A stretch of DNA of 46,634 nucleotides from assembly GCA_964434775.1 (NCBI GenBank), contig CAYSWH010000009.1, forward strand, positions 1 to 46,634, in the 5' to 3' direction. Of this stretch, positions 1-8,734 are shown in pieces. The notes beneath the pieces were generated by a model. That model saw only the letters and a program-made list of their open reading frames with translations, ran no database searches and was not told the origin of the DNA. Both the position numbers and the translations under genes were made by a program. The stretch's first letter is position 1, and every line of letters begins with the position of its first letter. This DNA is from CAYSWH01 sp964434775 (GTDB lineage Bacteria; Patescibacteriota; JACMRA01).

Positions 1-77
1 CCAATTTATTCACTTTGTTACTCAAACGTTTCATATAATTATTACTTAAACATAGTTATGCTGACAAATTACCAAAC

Positions 78-106
78 TTGACAAAAAATAGGTAAAGATA
101 CTGAAT
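78..106 (+). promoter_or_regulatory. Possible promoter upstream of infB
   Basis: A perfect -35 hexamer TTGACA is at 78-83. The best -10 at a 17-bp spacer is the poor CTGAAT at 101-106. The distance to the infB start would give a leader of about 130 nt, long compared with the other genes here. The rest of 1-245 is A+T-rich, and I see no RNA gene or ORF in it. Confidence 0.3.
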
Positions 107-245
107 CTTTGATAGATTATCAATAAAAATACTCTAATTAAACTGTAAGTTTGTAAACTCTTAGTATGCTATTTAAATAGTAATTACAAACCTTAAAAAT
201 TAGAATAAAAGTATTTCAATAATAATTGAAAAAGACTGAAAGACT

Positions 246-2162
246 ATGAATATTTCCACCCTCGCAAAGATTTTAGGAGTTTCTATAAACGAACTTAGGG
301 AAACAGGCAAGAAAAAAAGTATTCCCGGGTTTTACGGAAGAAATACAAGAGTATCGTATGAAGCCGCTATAGAAATAACAAAGGTCATAAAGCCTGAAAA
401 AGCAGAAAAATTAAAAGATGATGACCGAATATATGTTCCTTCCAGCATCACTGTGGGAGAACTTTCTGAGGTTATCGGCAAACAACCCGGCATTGTAGTG
501 AAGACATTAATAATGAATGGTGTAATGGTCACATTAAATGAAAAAATCGACTTTGATACTGCATCACTCATTGCCGAAGAACTTGGAATAAAAATTTATC
601 CTGAAAAATCCGGTGAAGTTGATGACAAACAAAAAGATGAAGAGTTAAATAAAATAACTACTTTTGAAGCTAATGAAGGTAAAATTATAAATAGGCCTCC
701 GGTAGTTACAGTCATGGGACACGTCGACCACGGAAAAACCACTCTTTTAGACACGATTAGAAAATCCAATATTGCTCAAGGAGAAGCGGGTGCAATTACT
801 CAGCACATCTCAGGATATCAGATAGAACACGGCGCTCAAAAAATTACTTTTGTAGACACCCCCGGACACGAAGCTTTTACGGCCATGAGAGCTAGAGGGA
901 CTCAGCTAGCCGATTTTATCATTCTAATGGTTTCCGCTACCGAAGGACCGAAACCTCAAACCGTGGAAGTTATTGAGAGAGCAAAGCTATCTAAGACACC
1001 TATTATTGTTGCAATTAACAAAATTGACTTACCCGAAGCCGATATAGAAAAGGCTAAAAATGAAATTACCAAGTTTGGCTTAGTACCGGAAGAATGGGGA
1101 GGAGAGACCCCGTTTATTCCTATTTCGGCAAAAAACGGTGATAATATAGATAAACTCTTGGATACAATTTTACTCTTTTCAGAAGTTGCCGAACTTAAAG
1201 GAACGGTTGATTGCCCGGGACAGGCTGTCGTGGTAGAAAGCCACAAAGATCCCAAGTTAGGAATTTTAACAACTGCTCTGGTTACCAAGGATAAATTAAA
1301 AGTTGGAGATTATGTACGTTGCGGCTTGGACGTGGCCAAAATAAAAAGACTTCAAAACGGTGAAGGAAAAAATCTGGATGGAGCCAACCTAGCTGAGCCG
1401 GTAATTCTCCTGGGCCTAAACGACACTGCAGATATAGGTGAGCAAATAATAGTTTATGAGAGTAAAAAAGATGCTCAAAATGCCGTCAATGTTGAAAAGG
1501 CCAAAAAGAAACATCATCGTTTTACTTATCAGCCAAAGCAGATCGCAAAGGACGAAAAGACTATAAATATTTTACTGAAGGCGGATGTATTGGGTTCTTT
1601 AGAGGCTCTTAAGGAAAGTATTTTAAAAATTCCTCAAGAAAAGGTGGCGGTTAACATTGTCGGAGAATCAGTTGGTAACATTACAGAAGGCGATTTGGAA
1701 TTTGCCAAAACTACAAATTCTACAATTCTGGGCTTTCACGCGGACCTGGACTCCAAAGCAAGTTCAATATTAAAAAATCAAGAGATTAATATTGTTCAAA
1801 GTGATATTATCTACGAAATACTCAATTGGGTAGAGGAAGAACTTTTAAAACATATTGAGCATGAAATCCAAATCACCAGCCTGGGTAAGGCCGAAATATT
1901 AGCCACATTTAAAAGTGAAAAGCCCAACATTCAAATAGTCGGAGGAGAAGTTAAAGAAGGAAAAATCTATGATAACAAAAACATTCGTATCTGGCGCGGC
2001 GAGGAAGAAATAGGAAGGGCAGAAATTGCTGAACTACAAAGAAACAAAGTCAAATCTAAGGAAATAAACGTTAACCAACAATTTGGAATCTCCCTGGAAA
2101 CCAAGACTAAAATTCAAAAAGGTGATATCATCGAGTCAATAGACGAGGTAGTGGTTAAATAA
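246..2162 (+). CDS. infB: Translation initiation factor IF-2
   Basis: IF-2 is the GTPase that brings initiator fMet-tRNA to the 30S subunit and drives subunit joining. The 638-aa product is short for the family because the long N-terminal extension of E. coli IF-2 is missing. An IF2_N-like domain lies at about residues 65-118. The GTPase domain shows G1 GHVDHGKT (158-165), G3 DTPGH (204-208) and G4 NKID (258-261). The downstream beta-barrel and C-terminal fMet-tRNA-binding regions are present to the end. The start is ATG with no Shine-Dalgarno sequence; the first 50 residues form a divergent helical segment. It is followed after 9 nt by a small gene on the same strand, probably cotranscribed. 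The usual neighbour rbfA is not recognisable. Identification is certain from the G motifs. Confidence 0.98.
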   Translation: MNISTLAKILGVSINELRETGKKKSIPGFYGRNTRVSYEAAIEITKVIKPEKAEKLKDDDRIYVPSSITVGELSEVIGKQPGIVVKTLIMNGVMVTLNEKIDFDTASLIAEELGIKIYPEKSGEVDDKQKDEELNKITTFEANEGKIINRPPVVTVMGHVDHGKTTLLDTIRKSNIAQGEAGAITQHISGYQIEHGAQKITFVDTPGHEAFTAMRARGTQLADFIILMVSATEGPKPQTVEVIERAKLSKTPIIVAINKIDLPEADIEKAKNEITKFGLVPEEWGGETPFIPISAKNGDNIDKLLDTILLFSEVAELKGTVDCPGQAVVVESHKDPKLGILTTALVTKDKLKVGDYVRCGLDVAKIKRLQNGEGKNLDGANLAEPVILLGLNDTADIGEQIIVYESKKDAQNAVNVEKAKKKHHRFTYQPKQIAKDEKTINILLKADVLGSLEALKESILKIPQEKVAVNIVGESVGNITEGDLEFAKTTNSTILGFHADLDSKASSILKNQEINIVQSDIIYEILNWVEEELLKHIEHEIQITSLGKAEILATFKSEKPNIQIVGGEVKEGKIYDNKNIRIWRGEEEIGRAEIAELQRNKVKSKEINVNQQFGISLETKTKIQKGDIIESIDEVVVK

Positions 2163-2171
2163 AAAATTAAA

Positions 2172-2360
2172 ATGAGTGAAGTATTTGTAGATATAAATAA
2201 TACTAAAAAGGAAAGGAGGATTACACAAAACGCTATAAGAAATGCTATAGAAGAACACTATCGTAAAATTTTTCCGGAAAGAAGAGTCAACGCAATACGA
2301 CGAAATGGAGTATGGTATGCTGTATTGGAGAGAATAAAAATATGTTTCCCATCGACTTAG
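2172..2360 (+). CDS. Small basic protein of unknown function
   Basis: This 62-aa ORF starts with ATG 9 nt after the infB stop, so it is probably in the same transcript. It is rich in Arg, Lys and Asn and mostly predicted helical; I recognise no family, and it is not RbfA although that gene often follows infB. Its last 19 nt overlap a second small ORF (2342-2425) in the -1 frame. The overlap is just after an A5 run near 2336-2340. One extra A there would give a single protein of about 85 residues running through the second ORF. So it may be one frameshifted gene or two coupled small genes. Confidence 0.5.
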   Translation: MSEVFVDINNTKKERRITQNAIRNAIEEHYRKIFPERRVNAIRRNGVWYAVLERIKICFPST

Positions 2361-2425
2361 AAGTGATAGGCAAGGACGAGAAAGGAAAACTCGTAGTTGA
2401 ATGTGAAGAAAAGAATAAACGATAG
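2342..2425 (+). CDS. Small ORF overlapping the preceding gene (27 aa)
   Basis: ATG at 2342 opens a 27-codon frame ending in TAG at 2425, rich in charged residues (contains KDEKGK and CEEKNKR). It overlaps the end of the 62-aa ORF by 19 nt in the -1 frame and stops 7 nt before the convergent ACT-like gene ends. It is either a translationally coupled micro-protein or the real C-terminus of the preceding gene after a 1-nt frameshift. No family recognised. Confidence 0.35.
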   Translation: MFPIDLEVIGKDEKGKLVVECEEKNKR

Positions 2426-2432
2426 TAAAATC

Positions 2433-3080
2433 TCACAAACTCCTTTTCAGGGCGGTGAAGGCTTTGTCAATATCTTTTTCTTCTACCAAAATAGTAAATT
2501 CTCGATAAGTGGAGACTACCTCAGTAATATTAATCCCGTTCCAAGAAAGAATTTTGAGAATTGTATAGTAAACCCCGGGCGTATCCACAGTTTGGTAGTT
2601 TAAATTAATACTGATCGAGGAAATTTTTTCAAAAGCTGAAACCAATTGCTCCCCGGAAAGTATTTTTTTTATAAAGGAAGCAATATTGTTGCTGCAGACA
2701 ATAGTAGTTTCAAAGGTTCCCCGACTAAAATTGAAGAAAATGTCGTTTTCAATTTTTTTAATCTTATCCATAACTTTTTTGAGACCTTCAATTAATTGGT
2801 GGGAGTTTTTGTATGTCAGCTCTACCAGGTTTGAGCGAACAATTAAATTACCAACACTTTTCTTAAGGTCAAATTCTTTTTTGAGGTCTTTTTTGAGAGA
2901 AAGTCTTTTGAGAGCCATCACAATTGAACCCTCAGTAACATTTTTATATAGTTTCTGTTCAATTTCCGGCTTAATTTTTCTGGCCAAGGCTGATAAATTC
3001 AAAATTCCGTCTGCCAAGGCTTCTTCCAAAAATGGAGACTGCCTAATCACCCTCTCGACTTCTTCCGGTACTGAAATCAT
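2433..3080 (-). CDS. ACT-domain-like protein
   Basis: This is a 215-aa soluble protein. The C-terminal part (about 150-215) reads like an ACT domain: a TVDTPGVYYTILKILSWNGI segment followed by ITEVVSTYREFTILVEE, the beta-alpha-beta pattern also seen in aspartate kinase regulatory domains. An earlier segment (about 115-150) may be a second, degenerate ACT repeat. The N-terminal 100 residues are helical and basic, perhaps a winged-helix-like region. ACT domains usually bind amino acids and regulate a partner; no enzyme domain is attached here, so the ligand is unknown. It lies 84 nt downstream of metG on the same strand and could be cotranscribed with it. The family call rests on the ACT pattern only. 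Confidence 0.6.
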   Translation of the reverse strand: MISVPEEVERVIRQSPFLEEALADGILNLSALARKIKPEIEQKLYKNVTEGSIVMALKRLSLKKDLKKEFDLKKSVGNLIVRSNLVELTYKNSHQLIEGLKKVMDKIKKIENDIFFNFSRGTFETTIVCSNNIASFIKKILSGEQLVSAFEKISSISINLNYQTVDTPGVYYTILKILSWNGINITEVVSTYREFTILVEEKDIDKAFTALKRSL

Positions 3081-3164
3081 AACTTATCTTTATTTAGGTT
3101 TAAAAAACTTCTTTCAAAGTTTAGCTCTCACTGTCTTTGATTGTAAAATGATTGTCAAATAAAA

Positions 3165-4724
3165 TCATGTCTGTTTCTCGTAATCAAGCTCTGCTTTGGC
3201 AAAAAGGACAGAGGCTTTGGCTATCTTCACTTGTTTTACTGTTTCTAGTATTTTCCTTCCGGATTCCGGGAGCATTATTTGCAGATATTGACCGATATCT
3301 TGAAGCAAATAGACCAAGTATTGGATAATCATAAGGGCGTCTTCTTTCCGACCTTCTTTTATCAACATCCATGGTTTAGTCTCTTCCAAAAGAGAGTTAC
3401 CAAGATCACCGGCCCGCAAAATAACCTCTAGAGCATTTCTGGTATCCAGTTTTTCCATGTTTGCAGAAACTTCTCCCCAATCTACGGGTTTCAGCTCTAT
3501 ATCAAAATCCTTCAGAACTGAGAATATTCTTTCTTCCACTTCCCCTCTATCTTCCAAACCGGATTTTAGATATTTTTCTGCCAAATTGGTGACCCTCATT
3601 AGCAAATTTCCAATGTTGTTTGCCAAATGAGAATTATAGGAGTCTTCAATGGTTTTCCAATCAAAATTAGTATCTCCGTCCACATTAATATCGTGAAGTA
3701 AAATGAACCTGGTACCGTCTACTCCTATCTTTTCAACCAAATCCTCCGGGTAAACACCGTTACCGAGGCTTTTACTAAATTTCTTACCCTCCGAATCATT
3801 AATTAATCCGTGGGCCAGAGCTCTTTTTGGTAAAGGCAACTGCACTCCAAGAAGCATGCCTATCCAAATGACTAGATGGAACTTGGCGATTTCTTTACTA
3901 AGGTACATCAGATCAATCGGTGAAGAGCTTTTGATTTGATTCCAAATTTTCTCCTCTACTTGAGTCTTTGAATCTGAATGAGCCTCTTTCCATTCTTTGA
4001 CTAATTCAGAATCTACCATGCCTGTAATGTAGTTAATTAAGGCCTCAAACCATACATACATTACCTGATCATTGTCTCCCGGCACAGCAATACCCCAAGG
4101 TAGCCTGGACTTTTCCCTTGAGATCGAGATATCATTAAGCCCACCCTCCACAAAATTTATTTGTTCTCTGGAGATGTACTCAGGTTTAATTTCTGAAGTT
4201 CTTAAGAATTCCAAAATTTGCTCACTGAAATGTGATAGTTTAAAAAAGTAATTTTCCTCGGACATGGTAATTGGTTTCTTGAGATCCGTGGGACAAAGAC
4301 CTTCCGGGGTTAATTGACTAGAACTTATAAAATCTTCCGCACCGACAGAGTATAGACCGGTATACTTTTTCTTGTAGATAAAACCTTTTTGCTGTAATTT
4401 TTTCCAGACCATTTGAGACACGATTTTGTGTCTAAGGCTCGTAGTTTCTACAAAAGTGTCATAACTAATCAGAAACTCAGACCAGAGATTTTTGAAAGTT
4501 TGACCTTGTTCCTTAGCAAATATCCCGGGTTCTTGACCGGCTTCTTGTGCTTTTTGATAAATTTTTAGACCGTGTTGATCCAGTCCCATACAAAGCTTAA
4601 CTTCTTGTTGACCTAGTTTTGTTCGGTAAAATCTGGCAATAGTATCATTAAAAACAGCTTCCAGTAAATGCCCCAAATGCGGCTTGGAATTGGTGTAAGG
4701 TATCGGTGTAGAAATGTAGTACAT
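3165..4724 (-). CDS. metG: Methionyl-tRNA synthetase
   Basis: This class Ia synthetase charges tRNA-Met. The 519-aa protein has the HIGH motif as HLGH (16-19), GLDQHG (47-52), a tryptophan-containing YVWFEALINY segment (223-232) typical of MetRS, and the KMSKS motif as KFSKS (315-319). It is short: the C-terminal EMAP/OB-fold tRNA-binding domain of longer MetRS is missing. The Cys4 zinc knuckle is not evident either (a single CPTDLKKP remains), so it belongs to the zinc-less type. The anticodon-binding helical domain fills about 370-519. It starts with ATG directly at the conserved N-terminus. It is divergent from cysS, and the 158 bp between them carries the cysS promoter. Confidence 0.96.
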   Translation of the reverse strand: MYYISTPIPYTNSKPHLGHLLEAVFNDTIARFYRTKLGQQEVKLCMGLDQHGLKIYQKAQEAGQEPGIFAKEQGQTFKNLWSEFLISYDTFVETTSLRHKIVSQMVWKKLQQKGFIYKKKYTGLYSVGAEDFISSSQLTPEGLCPTDLKKPITMSEENYFFKLSHFSEQILEFLRTSEIKPEYISREQINFVEGGLNDISISREKSRLPWGIAVPGDNDQVMYVWFEALINYITGMVDSELVKEWKEAHSDSKTQVEEKIWNQIKSSSPIDLMYLSKEIAKFHLVIWIGMLLGVQLPLPKRALAHGLINDSEGKKFSKSLGNGVYPEDLVEKIGVDGTRFILLHDINVDGDTNFDWKTIEDSYNSHLANNIGNLLMRVTNLAEKYLKSGLEDRGEVEERIFSVLKDFDIELKPVDWGEVSANMEKLDTRNALEVILRAGDLGNSLLEETKPWMLIKEGRKEDALMIIQYLVYLLQDIGQYLQIMLPESGRKILETVKQVKIAKASVLFAKAELDYEKQT

Positions 4725-4806
4725 AATTTTTCAAACTAAAAAATAATATTATTGACTAACTAAACATTTTGTCTTAAAAAAGTCAACAAAAAGCCTATTT
4801 CCATGA

Positions 4807-4835
4807 TTGACAAGCAAAGATTTTTCACCTATTAA
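4807..4835 (+). promoter_or_regulatory. Promoter of cysS
   Basis: TTGACA (4807-4812), 17-bp spacer, TATTAA (4830-4835). The predicted transcript start near 4842 leaves a leader of about 40 nt before the cysS ATG at 4883. Confidence 0.7.
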
Positions 4836-4882
4836 GGCACTATTAAATTCTATCAATTACATTTTTTTCAAATCATAGATTT

Positions 4883-6568
4883 ATGAAGTCTTCTCCAAAC
4901 GAAACCTCAAAACCCTTACCTTTTGAATTATATGACTCCTATACTCGGGAAAAATACCAAATCTCCAATAATAATACCGTTAAACCCGGAATAATAAAAA
5001 TATATTCTTGCGGACCCACAGTCTATAACTATCAATCAATTGGAAATATGCGAGCCGTCTGGTTGCCGGATACTATTACAAGTTTAGCTAAAATAGCCGG
5101 ATATCAAGTGGAATGGACTCTAAATATTACCGATGTCGGCCATTTGGTAAGCGACGGAGATGACGGCGAGGATAAAATTGAAAAGGGTGCCAAAAGAGAA
5201 AGTAAGTCGGTTCAAGAGATTATTGATCATTATACCCACAATTTCGAAGAGCAATGTCAATCTCTAAATTTTCAAATTCCCAAAGGGTTTTACAACCCCA
5301 AAGCCACAGATTATATTAAAGAACAAATGCTTTTGTCTCTTCTATTGCTGGTTCAAGAAGGCAGCGCCTATTTGACGGAGGACGGAATTTATTATGACAC
5401 AATTGGAAACCAAAAAGTGCCTGCCAAAGCCGAAACCTCCCCGGATACCAAAAGTACAAACTTCACCGGACGAGATATTGTAAAAACCGACAAAAAACAC
5501 CCGGATGATTTTGCTTTGTGGAAATTTGTCTCAGAAAATAATTTACAAAAATGGAAGTTCTCCGACTTTGAGGAGATAAAAATATTTATTGAGAGAATAG
5601 TTGGTAAATTTGAAGAGGTCGAAAACAGGGAAAAGGCTGAACAGCTAAGAAGTATTCTCCATAAATGGGGCAGCCCCGGTTGGCACTCGGAATGTGTTTG
5701 TATGATAGCAGGCACTTTGGGAGATAAAAAGTGTAATAATCATGACTCAACTAATAAACAAAAGCTTTTTTCGGAAGAGTTTACTGATGGCATTTATTTT
5801 GAAACATTTAGTAAGAAACCGGCGGTAATTGACATCCATACCGGTGGAGAGGATCATATTGACATCCACCATAAGAACGAGATTTTACAATCAGAAGCAC
5901 TTGGTTTCCATCTGTCAAAATATTGGACACATAATAAATTTGTCTTGGTGGATAGTCAGAAGATGAGCAAGAGTCTGGGAAACGTCTTCTTGGTCACAGG
6001 AAAAAAATCTCAAACCGGTTTCGATTCTATCGAAGAACAAGGCTATGACCCTCTTGCATATAGATTAATGCTTTTCGAACATCATTATCGGGAGCAAATG
6101 AATTTTACTTGGGATAAACTTACCCAAGCTCAAAACAGATTATACAACCTCAGGAAAATGACTGCTCAAATCAGGTTTTTTTCTCAAGAAAATAAGATTG
6201 ATCCTAATTCGGAAATACTAGAAAAGCAACGGCTAATTCAGTTAAAACCCTTGCAAGAGGACTTGAACACTCCCAAATTTCTGGAAAGATACCAAGATTT
6301 TTTGCAAGACATAGTCAATGAAATTCAAACCAAGAAAACCCTCAATCAAAAGAACTTAAATCTAATGACCTACTGGGAAGAAAAGTTTCTCCGGCTAAAT
6401 CTTCTACCAAAAATTCCGGCTGAAATACTAGACTTGGCTAATCAAAGAGTAAGTGCAAAAAAGGAAAAAAACTACAAAGAAGCGGACCAAATAAGAGACA
6501 GTATTAACTCACATCATTGGCAGATCGACGATTATTCTTGGGGATTTGGACTTTGGAAACAGAGATAA
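4883..6568 (+). CDS. cysS: Cysteinyl-tRNA synthetase
   Basis: This class Ia enzyme attaches Cys to tRNA-Cys. The zinc-site motif CGPTVY is at 43-48. WHSECVCM and GGEDHIDIHH supply the other expected zinc ligands. KMSKS is at 360-364. At 561 aa it is about 100 residues longer than typical CysRS. The extra length is mainly two insertions, one between DFALWK and GSPGWHSEC and one between CVCMIAG and IDIHTGGEDH. The ATP-binding HIGH motif is SIGN (52-55): the second-His-to-Asn change is common in CysRS, but the first His, normally conserved, is Ser. The rest looks complete, including the C-terminal anticodon-binding helical domain. A CysRS paralogue such as MshC is unlikely given the length and the intact KMSKS loop. 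Confidence 0.94.
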   Translation: MKSSPNETSKPLPFELYDSYTREKYQISNNNTVKPGIIKIYSCGPTVYNYQSIGNMRAVWLPDTITSLAKIAGYQVEWTLNITDVGHLVSDGDDGEDKIEKGAKRESKSVQEIIDHYTHNFEEQCQSLNFQIPKGFYNPKATDYIKEQMLLSLLLLVQEGSAYLTEDGIYYDTIGNQKVPAKAETSPDTKSTNFTGRDIVKTDKKHPDDFALWKFVSENNLQKWKFSDFEEIKIFIERIVGKFEEVENREKAEQLRSILHKWGSPGWHSECVCMIAGTLGDKKCNNHDSTNKQKLFSEEFTDGIYFETFSKKPAVIDIHTGGEDHIDIHHKNEILQSEALGFHLSKYWTHNKFVLVDSQKMSKSLGNVFLVTGKKSQTGFDSIEEQGYDPLAYRLMLFEHHYREQMNFTWDKLTQAQNRLYNLRKMTAQIRFFSQENKIDPNSEILEKQRLIQLKPLQEDLNTPKFLERYQDFLQDIVNEIQTKKTLNQKNLNLMTYWEEKFLRLNLLPKIPAEILDLANQRVSAKKEKNYKEADQIRDSINSHHWQIDDYSWGFGLWKQR

Positions 6569-6689
6569 TGCAACAATTTTTTTAACATAATTTAGCCGAA
6601 CAATTAGTTGACAACTAATCTGCATATTCTGTAATTTTTTTGAACGATTTCAAGATATCTAGTCAATCCCATACAAAACCCTATACACA

Positions 6690-6829
6690 ATTGTCATGCC
6701 GAACTCGTTTCGGCATCTCTTCGAATAGACCCTGAAATAATAATTGTCATTCCGAACTTGTTTCGGAATCCCTTCGAATAGATCCTGAAATAAATTCAGG
6801 ATGACGGGGTAGAAAATTCAGGGTGACAA
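6690..6829. repeat. Palindromic intergenic repeat cluster, copy 1
   Basis: The 338-bp gap between cysS and ppcA holds three tandem inverted repeats: TGCCGAA/TTCGGCA (6697-6715), ATTCCGAA/TTCGGAAT (6749-6769) and ATCCTGAA/TTCAGGAT (6782-6802). They are joined by ccttcgaatagatcctg-like linkers, and a degenerate half repeat follows. The same modules recur near 9.2, 32.5, 34.4, 41.1 and 45.4 kb. No ORF is present. They could form stem-loops in the RNA of either flanking gene. Confidence 0.85.
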
Positions 6830-6906
6830 CTTGGCAATTCTCCTGATGAAATAGGTATTAACGGTCTTCGTAGTAATATTGATAATGACTAAACTTAAGT
6901 GGAAGC

Positions 6907-8418
6907 CTATCCCAAACTTCTCCTAAGTTTCCCTGACTTGGAAATAAGGGAGCTTATTTCGGGTGTATCTGATTCAAGTTTATCTAGAATTTTGCCCGTA
7001 ATCTCTTGATGTTCTTTTTCTTCTTCGGTAACCGGACCGGCCTGCAATCCAAGTAAGTCTTCAATTCCTTCCAAGTCTGCCAACACTTCTTTCCAGGAAT
7101 CATCTTTTTTAGTTAATTTAAGTAAATTATCTCGATTAACAAACCTCAACACTTGATTATAGTCTTTTTCCAAGTTTAGATAAAACTTTTTCAAATCATC
7201 AATTTTACCTATTTTCATCAATTCTTTGATTCCCCTACCACTACCAATTATCTCCGGTGGAATTCCGATGGAGTAGAGAGATCCGGTAAAGCCGATTGCC
7301 CTGGGCAGTTTAACCTTCCCTACCCCTCTGGAGTAACCAAAAAGACCCACATGCTGAACTCTTTCTCTTCTTTTAGGAAAATTCTTGGCTATCAAATTTA
7401 TTGTGGGAGCAATTTTTTCAACTGTTGGTCGGTAGTAACCCTCCAAAATATCGCTGATGTAAATAATTACCTTTTCCTCGGTTTTGGATATCTCCTTAGC
7501 TTCGCCAAACGGCAAGATTTGATGTAGCTCCTCGATGGCCTTTTTTACTTCCGGTAGAGGATAGTCATATCGAAAGCCGCTTTGAATAGTAACTGTCTTT
7601 ACCCCCTCATACTCTTCACAAAAATCTTTTACTGAATATGGATTTAGACCACCTCTAAACAGCAAAGAACCACAACCTATAATCGGATAAACACTTACTC
7701 CTTGAGCTTCTTCAAATTTGGCATATTTGGATAAGGCCACTTTTACGGAAAGAACTGTGGGAATATGGCCCGAGTTAAGAGAGGGATCAGACCTGGCAAT
7801 CATCGGCCTTAAATAACTTGGCTTATAACCGAACTTATCTTCGTGAGTCTTTACAAATTCAGCCAAAATTTCATCCGACCTGGAAATATTATCAATCTGT
7901 TCCACCAAAGGAATAATTTCAATATGCTCCAAGTTACTTCTCTGGGTGTTAAATAGCCAGTGTTTTAGTCCGGCCAATTCTCGAAAAGCTTCTTGAATAT
8001 CTATCATTGATTTGGCGGTTTCACACATCGGCAAAATTACTTCAAAAAGCGGAGGAGTTTTCAGGCCGATTTTGGTAGTCAGGGAAGCTGCACTAAGCAA
8101 TCCCATAAAAGCCCTCCCTAAACGCATTTCTGTCTCTACCATCGGATTAGGCAATCGAAAAGTTAAAAATTTACCTTGTCCCAGTTGATTTGATCGGAAA
8201 TAATCCAAATGCTTGGCGAAAAGCTTTTCAATGACGGCTTCGTCTACCAATTTTCCTTCCCAATCCCACATATACTCGTCAATTCCCAGTTCAGAGTAAT
8301 TGAGAAAGAGTTCGTTTATTTCATCTTGGGTAGTAATTGATTCTTCTTGATTCCAAAAAGGAACTCCGGCATGATCGGGGTGCTGTGATGCCATAGTTAC
8401 CGGTATTTTTCGCGACAT
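6907..8418 (-). CDS. ppcA: Phosphoenolpyruvate carboxylase, archaeal type
   Basis: It carboxylates PEP with bicarbonate to oxaloacetate, replenishing C4 acids. At 503 aa it is the short archaeal-type PEPC (PpcA), not the roughly 900-aa bacterial/plant enzyme. The N-terminus MSRKIPVTMASQHPDHAG and the segment FRLPNPMVETEMRLGRAFM are the family hallmarks, and VGLFGYSRGVGKVKLPRAIG fits the conserved C-terminal active-site region. It has an ATG start and its own promoter (8446-8473). In a presumably fermentative CPR cell without a full TCA cycle, its product probably feeds aspartate or malate synthesis; that is inference. It stands alone, with convergent cysS on one side and a divergent small membrane gene on the other. 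Confidence 0.93.
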   Translation of the reverse strand: MSRKIPVTMASQHPDHAGVPFWNQEESITTQDEINELFLNYSELGIDEYMWDWEGKLVDEAVIEKLFAKHLDYFRSNQLGQGKFLTFRLPNPMVETEMRLGRAFMGLLSAASLTTKIGLKTPPLFEVILPMCETAKSMIDIQEAFRELAGLKHWLFNTQRSNLEHIEIIPLVEQIDNISRSDEILAEFVKTHEDKFGYKPSYLRPMIARSDPSLNSGHIPTVLSVKVALSKYAKFEEAQGVSVYPIIGCGSLLFRGGLNPYSVKDFCEEYEGVKTVTIQSGFRYDYPLPEVKKAIEELHQILPFGEAKEISKTEEKVIIYISDILEGYYRPTVEKIAPTINLIAKNFPKRRERVQHVGLFGYSRGVGKVKLPRAIGFTGSLYSIGIPPEIIGSGRGIKELMKIGKIDDLKKFYLNLEKDYNQVLRFVNRDNLLKLTKKDDSWKEVLADLEGIEDLLGLQAGPVTEEEKEHQEITGKILDKLESDTPEISSLISKSGKLRRSLG

Positions 8419-8445
8419 AAACCTTTATTTCTTTTTCAAGCTTGA

Positions 8446-8473
8446 TTTTTAGGGACTTTGATAGAGATGTCAA
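8446..8473 (-). promoter_or_regulatory. Promoter of ppcA
   Basis: Read on the minus strand: TTGACA (8473-8468), 16-bp spacer, TAAAAA (8451-8446; AAAAAT at 17 bp is equally possible). The predicted leader is about 20 nt. Confidence 0.6.
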
Positions 8474-8497
8474 ACTAGACAAACAACAGCTTCAAAC

Positions 8498-8526
8498 TTG
8501 CAAAAAATGCTTCCAACAATTATCCT
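8498..8526 (+). promoter_or_regulatory. Promoter of the 59-aa membrane protein; leaderless
   Basis: TTGCAA (8498-8503), 17-bp spacer, TATCCT (8521-8526). The ATG begins at 8534, seven bases after the -10 box, so the transcript would start at the initiation codon. Confidence 0.5.
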
Positions 8527-8533
8527 CTAATTC

Positions 8534-8713
8534 ATGAAAAAATTCTTGCTTGCAAGCCTTATTAGCGCATTTATTTTTACTTTTTTTATCCTTCCAATCT
8601 TTTTAGGTTTGGCAATTTATAATCTTCTCCAAGATGGGGACGACATCAAGGAGTGTGTTGACAATAGAGGTGTTTGGAGCTACGAAAAGTCTGAATGTCA
8701 AGGAGGTGAATAA
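8534..8713 (+). CDS. Small single-pass membrane or secreted protein (59 aa)
   Basis: ATG at 8534 opens 59 codons. Two lysines and a hydrophobic stretch (about residues 4-31, rich in Phe, Ile and Leu) form a signal-anchor or signal peptide. The polar tail has two cysteines (residues 41 and 54) and the pattern CVDNRGVWSYEKSEC, which could form a disulfide outside the membrane. There is no lipobox. The -10 box sits directly before the ATG, suggesting leaderless translation. The tfoX-like gene follows after 21 nt. No family recognised, but the CVD..G.W......C tail suggests a real protein. Confidence 0.6.
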   Translation: MKKFLLASLISAFIFTFFILPIFLGLAIYNLLQDGDDIKECVDNRGVWSYEKSECQGGE

Positions 8714-8734
8714 TTTCCAATATTTTATCTGTTT

